A stretch of DNA of 45,915 nucleotides from an uncultured beta proteobacterium (GTDB lineage: Bacteria > Pseudomonadota > Gammaproteobacteria > Burkholderiales > Burkholderiaceae_C), in assembly GCA_903828235.1 (NCBI GenBank), contig CAIKLM010000015.1:1-45915 (forward strand), given 5' to 3'. The notes below the pieces were generated by a model that worked only from the letters and a program-made list of their open reading frames with translations, searched no databases and was not told the origin of the DNA. Positions within the stretch are counted from its first letter, which is position 1. Each line of letters starts with the position of its first letter. Positions 7,056 through 14,732 of this stretch are shown here, one piece after another. The translations under genes and the position numbers were made by a program.

Positions 7056-8183
7056 ATGACGCCGCGACCCTCGTTCCTTCGCCGCAGCCTGCTTGCGCTC
7101 ACCGCCACGGGCCTGGCCGCCTTTGCCGGCGCGGCCGCCGCGCAGGGCGGCTCGAAGGTGCTGAACATCCTGAACTGGGCCGACTACATCGCCCCGGACA
7201 CGATCGCCAACTTCGAGAAGGAAACCGGCATCAAGGTCAAGTACGACAACTTCGACTCCAACGAGACGCTGTTCGCGCGCCTGGTGGCCGGCAAGACGGG
7301 CTACGACATCGTGGTGCCGGGCGCGCACTTCGCGCAGAAGGCCATCGAGGCCGGGCTGCTGCTGCCGCTGGACCGCAGCAAGCTGACGAACTGGAAGAAC
7401 CTCGACACCGGGCTGCTGGCCAAGCTGGCCGAGGCCGACGCCGGCAACAAGCACCTGGTGAACTGGCTGTGGGGCTTCGTCACCGTGGGGGTCAACACGG
7501 CCAAGGTGAAGGCGGCCCTGGGCAACATGCCGATGCCGGCCAACCCGCTGGACCTGGTGTTCAAGCCCGAGTACGCGAGCAAGGTCAAGACCTGCGGCCT
7601 GCACGTGCTGGACTCGGCCTCCGAGGTGGTGCCGGTGGCCATGCTGTACGCCGGCAAGGACGGCTTCAGCAACAACGCCGCCGACTACGACGCCGCGCGC
7701 GCCGTGCTGGCGGCGGCGCGCCCGCACATCACGCGCATCGCCTCGCCCGGCCCGATCAACGACTACGCCAACGGCAGCATCTGCGTGTCCATCGGCTACT
7801 CGGGCGACTTCCTGATCGCCAACCAGCGCGCGGCCGAGGGCAAGACCGGCCAGAAGATCGACGTCATGATCCCGCCGCGCGGCGCGACGCTGTTCTTCGA
7901 CTCGATGGCCATCCCGAAGGACGCGAAGAACGTCGAGAACGCGCACCGCTTCATCGACTACATCCTGCGCCCGCAGGTGCACGCCTCGCTGACCAACCAG
8001 GTCTTCTACGGCAACCCGAACGCGGCCTCCAAGCCCTTCGTCAAGCCCGAGATCGCCAGCAACCCGGTGGTGTTCCCGCCGGAGTCCGAGGTGAAGAAGA
8101 TGACCATGCCCAAGGTGCTGAGCCGCGAGGCCCAGCGCGTGCAGACGCGCGTGTTCACCAACTTCAAGGCCAACCGCCGCTGA
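7056..8183 (+). CDS. potF: Polyamine ABC transporter substrate-binding protein (PotF/SpuD type)
   Basis: A 375-residue periplasmic binding protein, close to the usual PotF length of about 370. A signal peptide with RRSLLALTATGLAAF ends at about residue 30 (AAAQ). The mature start LNILNWADYIAPDTI and the following F-E-K-E-T-G-I-K-V-K-Y-D segment are diagnostic of the PotD/PotF family. Family aromatic and acidic ligands appear as NWADY, W-G-F-V-T and the later D-SMAIPKDAKN. The ATG at 7056 has a GAAAGGA ribosome-binding site nine bases upstream. No permease or ATPase genes (potGHI) flank it, so it must work with a transporter encoded elsewhere. Putrescine or spermidine binding is inferred from the family. 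Confidence 0.88.
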   Translation: MTPRPSFLRRSLLALTATGLAAFAGAAAAQGGSKVLNILNWADYIAPDTIANFEKETGIKVKYDNFDSNETLFARLVAGKTGYDIVVPGAHFAQKAIEAGLLLPLDRSKLTNWKNLDTGLLAKLAEADAGNKHLVNWLWGFVTVGVNTAKVKAALGNMPMPANPLDLVFKPEYASKVKTCGLHVLDSASEVVPVAMLYAGKDGFSNNAADYDAARAVLAAARPHITRIASPGPINDYANGSICVSIGYSGDFLIANQRAAEGKTGQKIDVMIPPRGATLFFDSMAIPKDAKNVENAHRFIDYILRPQVHASLTNQVFYGNPNAASKPFVKPEIASNPVVFPPESEVKKMTMPKVLSREAQRVQTRVFTNFKANRR

Positions 8184-8241
8184 GCGGCCACGCGGCCCGG
8201 CCGGGGCCGGGCCGCGCGTGGGCCGCCTATCATCCGGCGGC

Positions 8242-8682
8242 ATGAAATCGCTGAAATTCGTGCTCCTGCCACTGATCGTCCTGGCCGTGCTGGCGGCGGG
8301 CTGGATCTGGGCCGCGCTTAGCTGGAGCTACTCGGAGGGCGAGCGCGCCGGCTGGGTGCAGAAGCTCAGCAAGAAGGGCTGGCTGTGCAAGACCTGGGAG
8401 GGCGAGCTCTCCCTGGTCTCGCTGCCCGGCAGCACGGCGGAGAAGTTCTTCTTCACCGTGCACGACGAGGCCGTGGCCGCCGACATCACGCGCCACATCG
8501 GCAAGCGCGTGGCGCTGCACTACGAGGAGAAGGTGGGCCTTCCCAGCAGCTGCTTCGGCGAGACGCGGCACTTCATCACCAAGGTCACGCTCACCGAAGA
8601 CATCCCGCTGGCGCCCGGCATCAGCCTGCCGAACCCGCCCAGCGCCGTGCCGGCAGCCCCGGCCCCGGCCGCCAGCCGCTGA
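8242..8682 (+). CDS. Hypothetical membrane-anchored protein
   Basis: A 146-residue protein with one N-terminal transmembrane helix or uncleaved signal (residues about 5-28, VLLPLIVLAVLAAGWIWAAL). A soluble domain follows with W-V-Q-K-L-S-K-K-G-W-L-C-K-T-W-E-G-E and later C-F-G-E-T-R-HFITKV, then a proline/alanine-rich tail. The topology suggests an extracytoplasmic domain. Two cysteines (near 57 and 105) could pair. Similar proteins are widespread in Burkholderiales and are often mislabelled as 6-phosphogluconate dehydrogenase; nothing in this sequence supports an enzyme activity. The ATG lies eight bases after a TATCAT hexamer and has no ribosome-binding site. Confidence 0.7.
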   Translation: MKSLKFVLLPLIVLAVLAAGWIWAALSWSYSEGERAGWVQKLSKKGWLCKTWEGELSLVSLPGSTAEKFFFTVHDEAVAADITRHIGKRVALHYEEKVGLPSSCFGETRHFITKVTLTEDIPLAPGISLPNPPSAVPAAPAPAASR

Positions 8683-8693
8683 ACGACATCCGG

Positions 8694-8713
8694 GGAGCGG
8701 CGCCAGCCGCTCC
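8694..8713. terminator. Shared stem-loop between convergent genes
   Basis: GGAGCGGC (8694-8701) and GCCGCTCC (8706-8713) form a perfect 8-bp stem with a GCCA loop in the 40-bp gap between the membrane protein gene and the AMP-ligase gene. G-C pairs extend the stem partly on both sides. There is no U-tract, so termination is inferred from position. Confidence 0.5.
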
Positions 8714-8722
8714 GGGGGGTGG

Positions 8723-10420
8723 TCAGGCCTTGTGCCAGACGACCGTCTTGCGCATCCCCACCCAGCTGTCGTAGTTCCTCGCGAACAGGTCTTCGATGCG
8801 GTTGCGCTTGACCTTGAAGGTCGGCGTGATCAGGTCGTTGTCCACCGTCCAGGCCTCGGCCGTGACCACCAGGCAGTCGAGCTGCTCGTGCGGGTCGAGC
8901 TGCTCGTTGATCGCCTTGATGTGGGCCGCCAGCGAGGCCTCGAGCTCCGAGCGGCCCTCGGCGCTGCCGGCCTTGCGGATGGCGTCGACGTTGAGCATGG
9001 CCAGCGCCAGCGGCTGGCCCAGGTTGGCGCCGGTCACGCAGCAGGCCTCGATGGCGTTGTGCATGACGAGCCTGTCCTCGATGGGCGCGGGCGCGACGTA
9101 CTTGCCCTTGCTCGTCTTGAACAGGTCCTTCACGCGGCCGGTGATCTTGAGGTTGCCCTCGCCGTCGAGCGCGCCCTTGTCGCCGGTGCGCAGCCAGCCG
9201 TCCTCGGTGAAGGTCTCCTTCGTCAGCTCGGGCTGCTTGTAGTAGCCGAGCATCAGGCAGGGCGCCTTCATCTGGATCTCGCCGGTCACGGGGTCGATGC
9301 GGCTCTGCACGCCGTCGTAGGGCAGGCCCACCGTGCCCGGGCGCTGCTTGCCCGGCAGCGTGGCGTGGCTGACGCCGCAGTTCTCGGTCATGCCGTAGAC
9401 CTCGACCAGATCGAGGCCCAGCTTGTTGTACCAGCGCAGCAGCTCGGGCGGCATCGGCGCGGCGCCGCCGGCGGCGAACACGCACTCCTGCAGGCCCAAG
9501 GCGGTGAGGATCTTCTTGCGCACGATGCCACCCAGGATGGGGATCGACAGCAGCAGGTCCAGCTTCTTCGGCGGCATCTTGGCGCTGATGCCCTGCTGGA
9601 ACTTCACCCACAGGCGCGGCACGCTGAAGAACACCGTGGGGCGGGCGCGCTGCAGGTCGGCGGTGAAGGTCTCCAGGCTCTCGGCGAAGTACACGTGCAT
9701 GCCGGTGGCCAGCACGCCGTGCTCCACCAGCGTGCGCTCGGCCACGTGGCTCAGCGGCAGGTAGCTCAGCATGCGGGCGCTGCTGTTGATGGCCGGCACG
9801 CGCTTCAGGCCGCTCTGCACGCCCCAGGCAAAGGTGCCGAAGCTGTGCATCACGCCCTTGGGCGCGCCGGTGGTGCCGCTGGTGTACATGATGGTGGCCA
9901 GCTCGTCGACCGGGCGCACCGGGTTGCCCTTCAGCGGCTCGGTCTTGGCGACGATGTCGTCCCAGCCCGGGTAGCTCTTCTTCGCGTCGTCGGGCGACAG
10001 CGGGTGGTGGATGCACGGCAGGCCGGCCGGGATGCCGGGCTTCATGCCCTCCCAGCCGTCGAGCTTGCCGACGAAGCACAGCTTGCTCTCGCTGTGCTCG
10101 AGGATCTGGCGGATGGTGCCGGCGGCCAGCGTGGGGTACAGCGGCACCGAGACGAAGCCGCCCAGCCAGATGGCGAAGTCGCTCATCAGCCAGTGCGCGG
10201 TGTTCTTGCTGAGCAGCGCCACGCGGTCGCCGGGCTGCAGGCCCAGGCTCTGCAGGTGGGCAGCCATGCGGCGGGACTGGTCCATGACCTGGCGCCAGGT
10301 GAACTCCTCCACGCGGCCGCCGCCCATGGGCTGCGTGAAGACGACCTTGTCGGGCGTCGTGGCTTCCCAGTGGTACAGGCGCTGCAGCGCCAGCGCGTCG
10401 GACGAAACGGTTACAGCCAT
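8723..10420 (-). CDS. Long-chain fatty acid--CoA ligase (AMP-forming)
   Basis: A 565-residue member of the acyl-adenylate superfamily. The ATP/AMP-binding motif TSGTTGAPKG lies at residues 180-189 in MYTSGTTGAPKGVMHS. Further motifs are VYGMTENCG, the ATP-anchoring GWLRTGDKG in the hinge region, and KGKYVAP before the C-terminal subdomain. The KTSKGKYVAP variant and overall pattern fit long-chain acyl-CoA synthetases (FadD15/ACSL-like) rather than acetyl-CoA synthetase. The protein would activate fatty acids for beta-oxidation or lipid synthesis in the cytoplasm or at the membrane. The ATG at 10420 is chosen; a GTG five codons upstream (10435) is an alternative, and neither has a clear ribosome-binding site. 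No beta-oxidation genes are adjacent. Confidence 0.88.
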   Translation of the reverse strand: MAVTVSSDALALQRLYHWEATTPDKVVFTQPMGGGRVEEFTWRQVMDQSRRMAAHLQSLGLQPGDRVALLSKNTAHWLMSDFAIWLGGFVSVPLYPTLAAGTIRQILEHSESKLCFVGKLDGWEGMKPGIPAGLPCIHHPLSPDDAKKSYPGWDDIVAKTEPLKGNPVRPVDELATIMYTSGTTGAPKGVMHSFGTFAWGVQSGLKRVPAINSSARMLSYLPLSHVAERTLVEHGVLATGMHVYFAESLETFTADLQRARPTVFFSVPRLWVKFQQGISAKMPPKKLDLLLSIPILGGIVRKKILTALGLQECVFAAGGAAPMPPELLRWYNKLGLDLVEVYGMTENCGVSHATLPGKQRPGTVGLPYDGVQSRIDPVTGEIQMKAPCLMLGYYKQPELTKETFTEDGWLRTGDKGALDGEGNLKITGRVKDLFKTSKGKYVAPAPIEDRLVMHNAIEACCVTGANLGQPLALAMLNVDAIRKAGSAEGRSELEASLAAHIKAINEQLDPHEQLDCLVVTAEAWTVDNDLITPTFKVKRNRIEDLFARNYDSWVGMRKTVVWHKA

Positions 10421-10543
10421 GGGGTTCGCGGGCACGGTCGGCCCGCTCCGGGTTGGTGCAGGGGCAGGCAGGGTACCGAATCGGGCGGCCCGGCCGCCAG
10501 CGGGCTTTCCTCAGGCGCGCGGACCGCTCCCGGGTGAGCCGGC

Positions 10544-11371
10544 TCAGTCGCCGCCCGCCGAGACGGTCTCCGACCGCTGCGCCAGCTCGTGCCGCAGCGC
10601 GCCCAGCACACGCTCGGCGTCCAGGCCAGCCTGCGCGGCCAAGGCAGTGGCGGCCGCCTCGGCGTCGACGGGGTCGGTCTCCACGAGGTGGGCCAGCACC
10701 GACAGCGCGCAGATCTCGCGCCGCGCCGGCGGCGGCGGCAGCTCGCGCGTGGCCTGCGCCTGCACGTGGTGACGCACGCTGTGCGCCGCCGGGGTGGCCA
10801 GACCCCAGCTTTCGCACAGGGCGGCGCCCAGCGCGTCGTGGCTGACGCCGAAGCCGACGCGCTCCATCTCGACCAGCGCCATGTCGTCGGCCGCGGCGGC
10901 GGCGCGCAGCATGGTGCGGTAGTGCTCGGGCGCATGGCGGTACAGCACGGCCTTGCCGCACTCCTCGAACAGGCCGGCGGCGTGCGCGTCCCAGGCGTCC
11001 TGCGACAGGCGCTGCGCCAGCCGCGCCATGACGCGGCTGCGCCAGGCGGCGCGCTTCCAGATCGGGTCCAGCTCCGGGGCGGGCGGGAACGCCGCGCGCA
11101 GGCCCATCTCGAAGGTGATCCCCGCCACTTCGCGCATGCCCAGGTAGGTGATGGCCTGGTGCACGTTCTGCACGCGGCCCTTCAGGCCGTACAGCGACGA
11201 GTTCACGGCCTTCATCACGGCCGCGGCCAGCGCCATGTCGGATTCGATCAGCGCCGCCGCCGCCTGCAGGTTGATGTCGTCCTCGGCCAGCAGCAGCGAC
11301 AGCTTGACCAGGGCCTGCGGCTGCGCCGGGATGTCGATGTCGAGCTTGCGCAGTTCGGGGTTCACGGACAT
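10544..11371 (-). CDS. HDOD domain protein
   Basis: A 275-residue cytoplasmic protein, almost all of it an HDOD domain (related to HD hydrolases but usually without the metal ligands). The opening P-A-Q-P-Q-A-L-V-K-L, the segment E-S-D-M-A-L-A-A-A-V-M-K-A-V-N-S and V-x-Q-A-I-T-Y-L-G are characteristic. HDOD proteins take part in signalling to motility, stress or cyclic-di-GMP networks, and no partner domain is fused here. A possible promoter hexamer TAGCAT lies upstream of the start, in the gap to the regulator gene. Function is assigned only at family level. Confidence 0.85.
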   Translation of the reverse strand: MSVNPELRKLDIDIPAQPQALVKLSLLLAEDDINLQAAAALIESDMALAAAVMKAVNSSLYGLKGRVQNVHQAITYLGMREVAGITFEMGLRAAFPPAPELDPIWKRAAWRSRVMARLAQRLSQDAWDAHAAGLFEECGKAVLYRHAPEHYRTMLRAAAAADDMALVEMERVGFGVSHDALGAALCESWGLATPAAHSVRHHVQAQATRELPPPPARREICALSVLAHLVETDPVDAEAAATALAAQAGLDAERVLGALRHELAQRSETVSAGGD

Positions 11372-11491
11372 GGCGGTGGCGTGGCGGGCAAGGGCTGGGT
11401 GTGCGCGATGCTAGGTGGGCGGGCTGCGGGCCATCGCCGGAAACGGCGGCGGATGCCGGCGCACTTCGCGCCGCAGCGGCGCCGGGCGCCG

Positions 11492-12673
11492 TCAGCCGGC
11501 CGCGCGCAGTGCGGCCAGCCGCCGGTACAGCAGCCCGCGCGACACGCCCAGCGTGCGCGCCGCCCGCGAGACGTTGCCCCCGCAGCGCCGCAGCGTCTCC
11601 AGCACCAGCCGGTGGTCGTGCTCGGCCAGCGTCGGCTCGGGCTCCTGGGGCGGCGGCGGGGCCGTGGCGGCCGGCGGCGGCGAGGACCCTGCGCCGCGCT
11701 GCAGCTGCAACGACGACTGCAGCCACACCACCAGCCCGTTGGCCAGGCGCACCGGCTGCGCCGCCCGCTGCGCGCCGCAGGACAGCAGGGCCGCCGTGTC
11801 CAGGCCGAACAGCGCGCTGGCGGCCAGCGTGCCAGGGGCCGCACCGGCCGCCGGCAGCCCCAGCAGCCGCCGGCCGACCTCGTTGATCCAGCGCAGCGTG
11901 CCGCGCCCGTCGACGCCCGCCAGGCCCTGCAGCGGCGTGCCCAGCAACAGCGGGTCGGCCTGGAAGCGCAGCACCAGGCAGTCGCCGTCGGGCGCCTCGA
12001 GCAGGGCGTTCTCGATGGCGCCCGCGTACAGGCCAACCAGCGCGGCGGCGTCGAAGCCGAACTCCTGACCCTCCACGGTGAGGTCCAGCACGCCGGCCAG
12101 GCGGCCGTGGCGGTCGCGGATCGGGGCCGCGGCACAGCTGAGGCCGCCGCAGATGTCGAAGAAGTGCTCGCCGCGCGAGACGCTGCAGGCCTGGCCGCCG
12201 TGCAGCACGATGCCGGGCGCGGTGGTGCCCACGGCGTGCTCGGACAGGTCGACGCCGACGCGCGCGGCCAGCGTCAGCACCGGCTGCGCGCCGCCGCCGC
12301 CGTGGCGCGGCGTGGCGCGCACCACCACGCCCTCGGCGTCGCAGAGCAGCGCGCGCGCGGTCGTGGCGGCCAGCACCTGCTCCAGCCTGGGCATCACCGT
12401 CTCGGCCGCCGCCAGCACGGGCCGGCCGCGCTGCAGGGCGGAGTGGCGGCGCGAGGGGGTCACCGGCTCGAAGGCCAGCCGCTCGGGGGTGGCACGGCGG
12501 GCTGCCAGGCAGCGCTGCCACGACTGGATCACCGACTCGGACACCAGCCCGGTGGGCCGCTGCCCGTCGGCGAAGAAGCGCTCGCGAGCCAGCGCCGCGC
12601 GCGCCGGAGCGCCGGCGAAGAAGGGCTGCGCCGGCAGGGCCTGGGCCCGTGGCGCACGACGCGGGGCGTTCAT
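11492..12673 (-). CDS. AcoR-like regulator: GAF domain and Fis-type HTH, no AAA+ domain
   Basis: This 393-residue protein resembles AcoR-type activators at both ends. The N-terminal segment (about 30-70) contains S-E-S-V-I-Q-S-W-Q-R-C. A GAF domain (about 75-215) carries SEHAVGTTAPG and FFDICGGLSCAAAPIRD. A PAS-like stretch follows (about 225-310), then a proline-rich linker and a Fis-type helix-turn-helix (about 350-393, NVSRAARTLGVSRGLLYRR). The sigma-54 AAA+ ATPase domain expected between them, with its GAFTGA motif, is absent. It therefore cannot activate sigma-54 polymerase in the usual way and may repress or act on sigma-70 promoters. Neighbouring genes give no target operon. In-frame starts further upstream are possible, but the ATG at 12673 gives the usual N-terminus. 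Confidence 0.75.
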   Translation of the reverse strand: MNAPRRAPRAQALPAQPFFAGAPARAALARERFFADGQRPTGLVSESVIQSWQRCLAARRATPERLAFEPVTPSRRHSALQRGRPVLAAAETVMPRLEQVLAATTARALLCDAEGVVVRATPRHGGGGAQPVLTLAARVGVDLSEHAVGTTAPGIVLHGGQACSVSRGEHFFDICGGLSCAAAPIRDRHGRLAGVLDLTVEGQEFGFDAAALVGLYAGAIENALLEAPDGDCLVLRFQADPLLLGTPLQGLAGVDGRGTLRWINEVGRRLLGLPAAGAAPGTLAASALFGLDTAALLSCGAQRAAQPVRLANGLVVWLQSSLQLQRGAGSSPPPAATAPPPPQEPEPTLAEHDHRLVLETLRRCGGNVSRAARTLGVSRGLLYRRLAALRAAG

Positions 12674-12754
12674 CCGGGGCCAGTCTGTGCCATGACGGAA
12701 CACTCCGGGCATCGGGAAAGCCCTTTGCAGGCCGCGCGTCGGGGCCGCGCCGGC

Positions 12755-12790
12755 AAAAAAAAGCGCCGCTCGGGCTGTGCCCGGCGGCGC
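12755..12790 (-). terminator. Strong intrinsic terminator reading left
   Basis: On the minus strand an 11-bp G-C stem with one bulge (12790-12780 with 12774-12763) and a 5-base loop is followed by eight U residues (12762-12755). It lies about 150 bases after the marC stop and about 80 bases before the AcoR-like start. It therefore ends the marC transcript, or attenuates read-through into the regulator gene. Confidence 0.85.
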
Positions 12791-12942
12791 GTCGTGCAGT
12801 CGTGTCGTCTCCTCTACCTCTTGCCAGCCGGGCCCGGGGGCTGGGCTGGAAGCGCCTTCATGATGGCTGCCGTGCCCCTTGCGCCACATCAGGGCTTACC
12901 CGCCACACCGTGGGTCGCGGCGCCCCAGGCTGGTGCAGGGCC

Positions 12943-13584
12943 TTACCGGGCGACGTGGCTGCCGAGCACGGGGAACAGCTTGGTCAGCCCGTCAGCCAGC
13001 AGCTCCACCGCCATCGCGGCCAGGATGAGGCCCATCAGCCGCGTCATCACGTTGATGCCGGTGCGCCCGAGCACGCGGGCGATCCGGTCGGACGCGCTGA
13101 AGACCGCCCAGGTGATCAGCGCGATGGCCGCGCCATAGGCGACGAGCACGCCCAGCTGCCACAGGAACCGCGTCTTCTCGGCGTAGATGACGACGGTGGA
13201 GATCGTCGCCGGGCCGGTGAGCAACGGGATCGCCAGCGGCACCACGGCGATGCTGGCGCCGGCGTCGAGCTTTTCCTGGCCGTCGCGCTCGTCGGTGGGC
13301 TTGCTCTCGGCCGGCTGGGCGTTGAGCATGGCCAGCGAACTGATCAGCAGCAGGCAGCCCCCGCCCACCTGGAACGAAGCCAGGCTGATGCCGAAGAACT
13401 CGATCACCTTCAGCCCCGCCAGCGCACTGACGGCGATGACCACGAACACCGTGAACGAGGCGATGCGGATCGTGCGCACGCGCTGGGCGCGGTCGAAGCT
13501 CTGCGTGAAGTGGATGAAGAAGGGCACCACGCCGATCGGGTTGACGATGGCGAGCAGGGCGATCAGCGGCTTCAGCAGGTCCAT
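12943..13584 (-). CDS. MarC/UPF0056 family membrane protein
   Basis: A 213-residue polytopic membrane protein with about six transmembrane helices. MarC family hallmarks are present: LLAIVNPIGVVPFFI at the first helix, VVPLAIPLLTGPATIST in the middle, and the final R-L-M-G-L-I-L-A-A-M-A-V-E-L-L-A-D-G block. The family's function is unknown; the early link of marC to multiple antibiotic resistance was withdrawn. The ATG at 13584 follows a CATGAT hexamer by six bases, which is compatible with a leaderless or very short-leader transcript. It is divergent from the RRM protein gene and ends at the strong terminator at 12755-12790. Confidence 0.88.
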   Translation of the reverse strand: MDLLKPLIALLAIVNPIGVVPFFIHFTQSFDRAQRVRTIRIASFTVFVVIAVSALAGLKVIEFFGISLASFQVGGGCLLLISSLAMLNAQPAESKPTDERDGQEKLDAGASIAVVPLAIPLLTGPATISTVVIYAEKTRFLWQLGVLVAYGAAIALITWAVFSASDRIARVLGRTGINVMTRLMGLILAAMAVELLADGLTKLFPVLGSHVAR

Positions 13585-13675
13585 GGCGCGATCATGGCGC
13601 CGGGCTCGGCAGGCCCGCGGGGGGTGGATGGGGTAAATCCGGGGCGTGGCGAAACAACAAATTCCCACCCGGGGC

Positions 13676-13706
13676 TTTACAGGCGGCGGTTTTCGATATC
13701 CATAAT
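13676..13706 (+). promoter_or_regulatory. Candidate sigma-70 promoter of the RRM protein gene
   Basis: TTTACA at 13676-13681 and CATAAT at 13701-13706 are separated by 19 bases, slightly more than the ideal 17. A start near 13713 would give a leader of about 110 bases, which is AT- and U-rich compared with the rest of the window. Long leaders of this kind are typical of cold-induced RNA-binding protein genes. Confidence 0.5.
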
Positions 13707-13825
13707 CGCCGTGTCTGTGTCTGGCAGCCGCGCCTTCCCGTCGGCGAAACCTTTTCAGGGTGCGCAAACGGGTGTTCCAGGGTTGAGCTCCGCATGGTTT
13801 TTCTGATCTTTTTTTAGGGCTCCCC

Positions 13826-14326
13826 GTGGGAAACAAACTTTACGTCGGCAACCTGGCCTATTCGGTCCGCGATGACTCGTTAATGCAGGCCTTCTCTTCG
13901 TTCGGCACCGTGACGTCGGCGAAGGTGATGATGGACCGCGAGACCGGCCGCTCCAAGGGCTTCGGTTTCGTCGAGATGGGCAGCGATGCCGAGGCGCAGG
14001 CCGCCATCAACGGCATGAACGGCCAGTCGCTCGAAGGCCGCGCCGTGGTCGTCAACGAGGCCCGCCCGCGCGAAGAGCGCCCGGGTGGCTTCGGTGGCGG
14101 TGGCGGCAGTCGCGGCGGCTACGGCGGCGGCGGCGGTGGTGGCGGCTACGGCGGTGGCGGTGGCGGCGGCGGCTACGGTGGTGGTGGCGGCGGCGGTGGT
14201 CGCAGCCCCTACGGCGGTGGCGGCGGCGGTGGTGGCCGCAGCCCCTACGGCGGCGGCAACCGCGGCAGCGGTGGCGGTGGCGGCGGCTACGGTGGTGGCG
14301 GCGGCGGCAACCGCGGCGGCTACTGA
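13826..14326 (+). CDS. Glycine-rich RRM RNA-binding protein
   Basis: A 166-residue protein with a single N-terminal RRM (residues 3-80): RNP2 as LYVGNL (5-10) and RNP1 as KGFGFVEM (about 46-53). A long glycine-rich tail (about 90-166) repeats GGGGGYGG and contains two GGRSPYGGG units. It matches the bacterial cold-inducible RNA-binding proteins related to cyanobacterial Rbp. The start is GTG at 13826, with AGGG eight bases upstream; no better start gives the full RRM. The tail is arginine- and tyrosine-containing and low-complexity, a composition associated with phase separation. It is a single-gene unit with its own promoter and terminator. Confidence 0.9.
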   Translation: MGNKLYVGNLAYSVRDDSLMQAFSSFGTVTSAKVMMDRETGRSKGFGFVEMGSDAEAQAAINGMNGQSLEGRAVVVNEARPREERPGGFGGGGGSRGGYGGGGGGGGYGGGGGGGGYGGGGGGGGRSPYGGGGGGGGRSPYGGGNRGSGGGGGGYGGGGGGNRGGY

Positions 14327-14360
14327 TCGAAGCCGGCGGCCCTCCGGGCCGTGCTGAACG

Positions 14361-14382
14361 GGGCGCCTGCGGGCGCCCTTTT
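14361..14382 (+). terminator. Intrinsic terminator of the RRM protein gene
   Basis: GGGCGCC (14361-14367) pairs with GGCGCCC (14372-14378), followed by TTTTC. A second hairpin, CGGCCC/GGGCCG with a TCC loop, sits just upstream at 14337-14351. Together they separate the RRM gene from the convergent sbtB-like gene. Confidence 0.75.
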
Positions 14383-14429
14383 CATTGGCGGGTGCCCGCG
14401 CTCCGGGTGCTGCCCCGCCCCGGGGGCGC

Positions 14430-14732
14430 TCAGTAGCGCTCGGGCCGCAGCACCTGCACGGGGGTGAACCACAGCGCCACGCTGTAGTGCGGCGCGTAGG
14501 TGGCGAGCACGTGCGCGGCGATGGCGTCGGCCACGGCCTCGTCGCAGATGATCTTCATCTCGATGGTGCGGTCGGCCTCCCAGGCGCCCTCGCGCACGCC
14601 CTCGAGGTTGGCGCCGTGCACCTCGGTCACCGTCCAGCCCTGGGCGCCGCGTTCGCGCAGGTCGCGCACCAGCGGCTTCTCCAGCACGCCCTCGGCGTTG
14701 ATGACGAGCATCGTCTTGCCGTGCTTCTTCAT
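14430..14732 (-). CDS. PII-like protein, SbtB type
   Basis: A 100-residue protein with the ferredoxin-like PII fold: an MLVINAEGVLEKPLVRDL opening strand-helix, GWTVTEVHGANLEGVREG leading into the T-loop region (about residues 35-55), and E-M-K-I-I-C-D-E-A-V-A-D-A-I as the second beta-alpha unit. The chain ends at PERY, without the C-terminal cysteine loop found in cyanobacterial SbtB. Its ATG overlaps the stop of the sbtA-like gene by four bases. Genetic coupling to SbtA is what identifies it as the transporter's allosteric partner, which binds adenine nucleotides in characterised systems. A role in nitrogen control is unlikely given this context. Confidence 0.8.
   Translation of the reverse strand: MKKHGKTMLVINAEGVLEKPLVRDLRERGAQGWTVTEVHGANLEGVREGAWEADRTIEMKIICDEAVADAIAAHVLATYAPHYSVALWFTPVQVLRPERY

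Noticed and set aside
8520..12521. A 1333-codon minus-strand frame across the ligase, HDOD and regulator genes
   Set aside because: It is out of frame with three well-supported genes and has shadow composition (alanine/arginine/glycine), so it is not a giant protein.
12791..12890. Small gene on the minus strand starting M-W-R-K-G-H-G
   Set aside because: It has no ribosome-binding site, runs through the strong terminator and continues into the leader of the regulator. The composition is not protein-like.
14094..14326. Tandem GGC/GGT repeats as a possible CRISPR or minisatellite
   Set aside because: They code in frame for the glycine-rich tail of the RRM protein, with no spacers. Length variation between strains remains possible.
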